Source of the DNA: an uncultured Ruminococcus sp.
Lineage (GTDB): Bacteria > Bacillota > Clostridia > Oscillospirales > Acutalibacteraceae
Direction: 5' to 3'
NCBI GenBank assembly: GCA_902762375.1
Contig: CACWNY010000021.1
Location: 1-34,768 of the forward strand
DNA: 34,768 nucleotides
The notes beneath the pieces were generated by a model that was not told where the DNA came from, searched no databases, and saw only the letters and a program-made list of their open reading frames with translations. The translations under genes were made by a program, and so were the position numbers. Of the stretch, positions 34,296-34,768 are shown in pieces (within the stretch, counting starts at the first letter, position 1; every line of letters begins with the position of its first letter).

Positions 34296-34532
34296 TTGGA
34301 AAGTAAAACGGTGATATTTTCTCCGCTTGGTGAAAAAGATATGAAAAAACAACTGAAAGTCGTCTATGATGCACTACAGGAAAAAGGGTATAACCCTATT
34401 AATCAGCTGGTAGGGTATCTTATGTCTGGTGACCCTACCTATATCACTACACATAAAAATGCCAGAAAAATCGTCAGCAGTTTTGAACGGGACGAAATTA
34501 TCGAAAATCTTTTGAAATATTATCTTAAATAA
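34296..34532 (+). CDS. ireB: IreB family regulatory phosphoprotein (DUF965)
   Basis: A 78-residue protein with the family core [20 protein letters not shown] and the end [16 protein letters not shown]. In Enterococcus faecalis IreB is a substrate of the Ser/Thr kinase IreK and lowers cephalosporin resistance; phosphorylation falls on N-terminal threonines, and here Thr5 ([10 protein letters not shown]) is in the right region. I choose TTG at 34296 because GGAGGTG at 34283-34289 lies six bases upstream; the open frame extends to 34275, but that start would put the ribosome binding site inside the gene. It is often followed by ruvX; here a terminator follows, so it is monocistronic. Confidence 0.92.
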   Translation: MESKTVIFSPLGEKDMKKQLKVVYDALQEKGYNPINQLVGYLMSGDPTYITTHKNARKIVSSFERDEIIENLLKYYLK

Positions 34533-34540
34533 TTTCCTGA

Positions 34541-34587
34541 AAAATACTACAGTCTGATGTATAGGATATCACGCTGTAGTATTTTTT
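34541..34587 (+). terminator. Intrinsic terminator of ireB
   Basis: AATACTACAG pairs with CTGTAGTATT around a loop of about 20 bases, and the right arm runs on into TTTTTTGTTTTTT. It lies just past the ireB stop codon. Confidence 0.85.
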
Positions 34588-34603
34588 GTTTTTTAATAAA
34601 AAT

Positions 34604-34642
34604 CGACCTCATCTATCGGTTTCAGCCAATAGATTGAGGTCG
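34604..34642 (-). terminator. Strong hairpin, probable terminator for a leftward gene beyond the window
   Basis: CGACCTCA-TCTAT-CGG pairs with its complement over 16 positions (one bulged base) around a 6-base loop. On the minus strand it is followed by ATTTTTATT; on the plus strand by GCAACTAATAG. It therefore fits a terminator for a gene reading leftward from beyond the right edge. No gene is visible between it and the window end. Confidence 0.6.
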
Positions 34643-34696
34643 GCAACTAATAGAAAATATTTCCACCTATGCGGTTGGAATGATATTCCCATTGTA

Positions 34697-34768
34697 TAGC
34701 TGTGACAATTAAAAGTTTTGTCCACTTTTTCAAAAGTGGTGGGGTCAAGGGGCAAAGCCCCTTGTGGG
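34697..34768 (-). repeat. Interspersed hairpin repeat, copy R17 (orientation B, cut by window end)
   Basis: Tail ATAGCTGTGACAATTAAAAG, module 3 (CCACTTTTTCAAAAGTGG) and module 2 (AAGGGGCAAAGCCCCTT); the rest lies outside the window. Confidence 0.85.

Noticed and set aside
1..34768. Interspersed repeats read as a CRISPR array
   Set aside because: Copies are scattered between genes kilobases apart, in both orientations, with no regular spacers and no cas genes.

Overview
The window looks like the chromosome of a low-GC Gram-positive gut-type Clostridia, most likely a Ruminococcus-like Oscillospiraceae. The grounds are Firmicutes-type gene sets (rimP-nusA-ylxR-ylxQ-infB-rbfA-nrnA-truB, IreB, T-box leaders), strong GGAGG ribosome binding sites, TTG starts, a TEEPTEAPT-rich surface protein and a dense family of GC-rich interspersed hairpin repeats in AT-rich DNA. 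Genus is inference. I see no rRNA, tRNA, CRISPR array or prophage.

Layout. 1-126 is a repeat copy. 126-2909 (-) is a YfhO-family GT-C membrane protein. 3226-12241 (-) is the conserved translation/transcription operon, read right to left: rimP, nusA, ylxR (rnpM), ylxQ, infB, then a two-gene restriction-modification cassette (methyltransferase, then PD-(D/E)XK endonuclease), then rbfA, nrnA, truB. The cassette splits infB from rbfA. 12242-12900 holds the rimP promoter and leader and four repeat copies. 12901-14690 (-) is a TrpB2-type tryptophan synthase beta gene behind a tryptophan T-box, with a 25-codon ORF between terminator and gene. 15007-18083 (+) carries a transglutaminase-like lipoprotein, the C-terminal remnant of a fic gene cut off at a repeat, and an unknown 423-residue protein. 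18297-20345 (-) is a secreted NlpC/P60 protein with peptidoglycan-binding repeats. 20346-20935 is a very AT-rich gap. 20936-28339 (-) is one tightly spaced cluster: ACT-domain regulator, PFL/UPF0210 protein, then three tandem paralogous membrane proteins that look like GT-C enzymes. 28642-29892 (-) is a membrane-anchored C39-like peptidase. 30251-34191 (+) is pheST behind a phenylalanine T-box. 34231-34590 (+) is ireB with its own promoter and terminator.

How parts work together. Most of the window is housekeeping: ribosome maturation, translation initiation, transcription elongation and two tRNA-responsive amino-acid switches. In both T-boxes the specifier codon and the variable base of the UGGN bulge agree with the assigned tRNA (UGG with C for Trp; UUC with U for Phe). 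The accessory material is envelope-related (YfhO, the three GT-C-like proteins, NlpC/P60, transglutaminase-like lipoprotein, C39-like peptidase) or defensive (the R-M pair, the fic remnant).

The most unusual feature is the interspersed repeat: about 17 copies in 35 kb, built from up to four hairpin modules whose stems are kept while their sequences change together on both arms. Copies occur singly or as head-to-head inverted pairs, including inside operons (pheS-pheT, infB-methyltransferase) and at the break point of the fic remnant.
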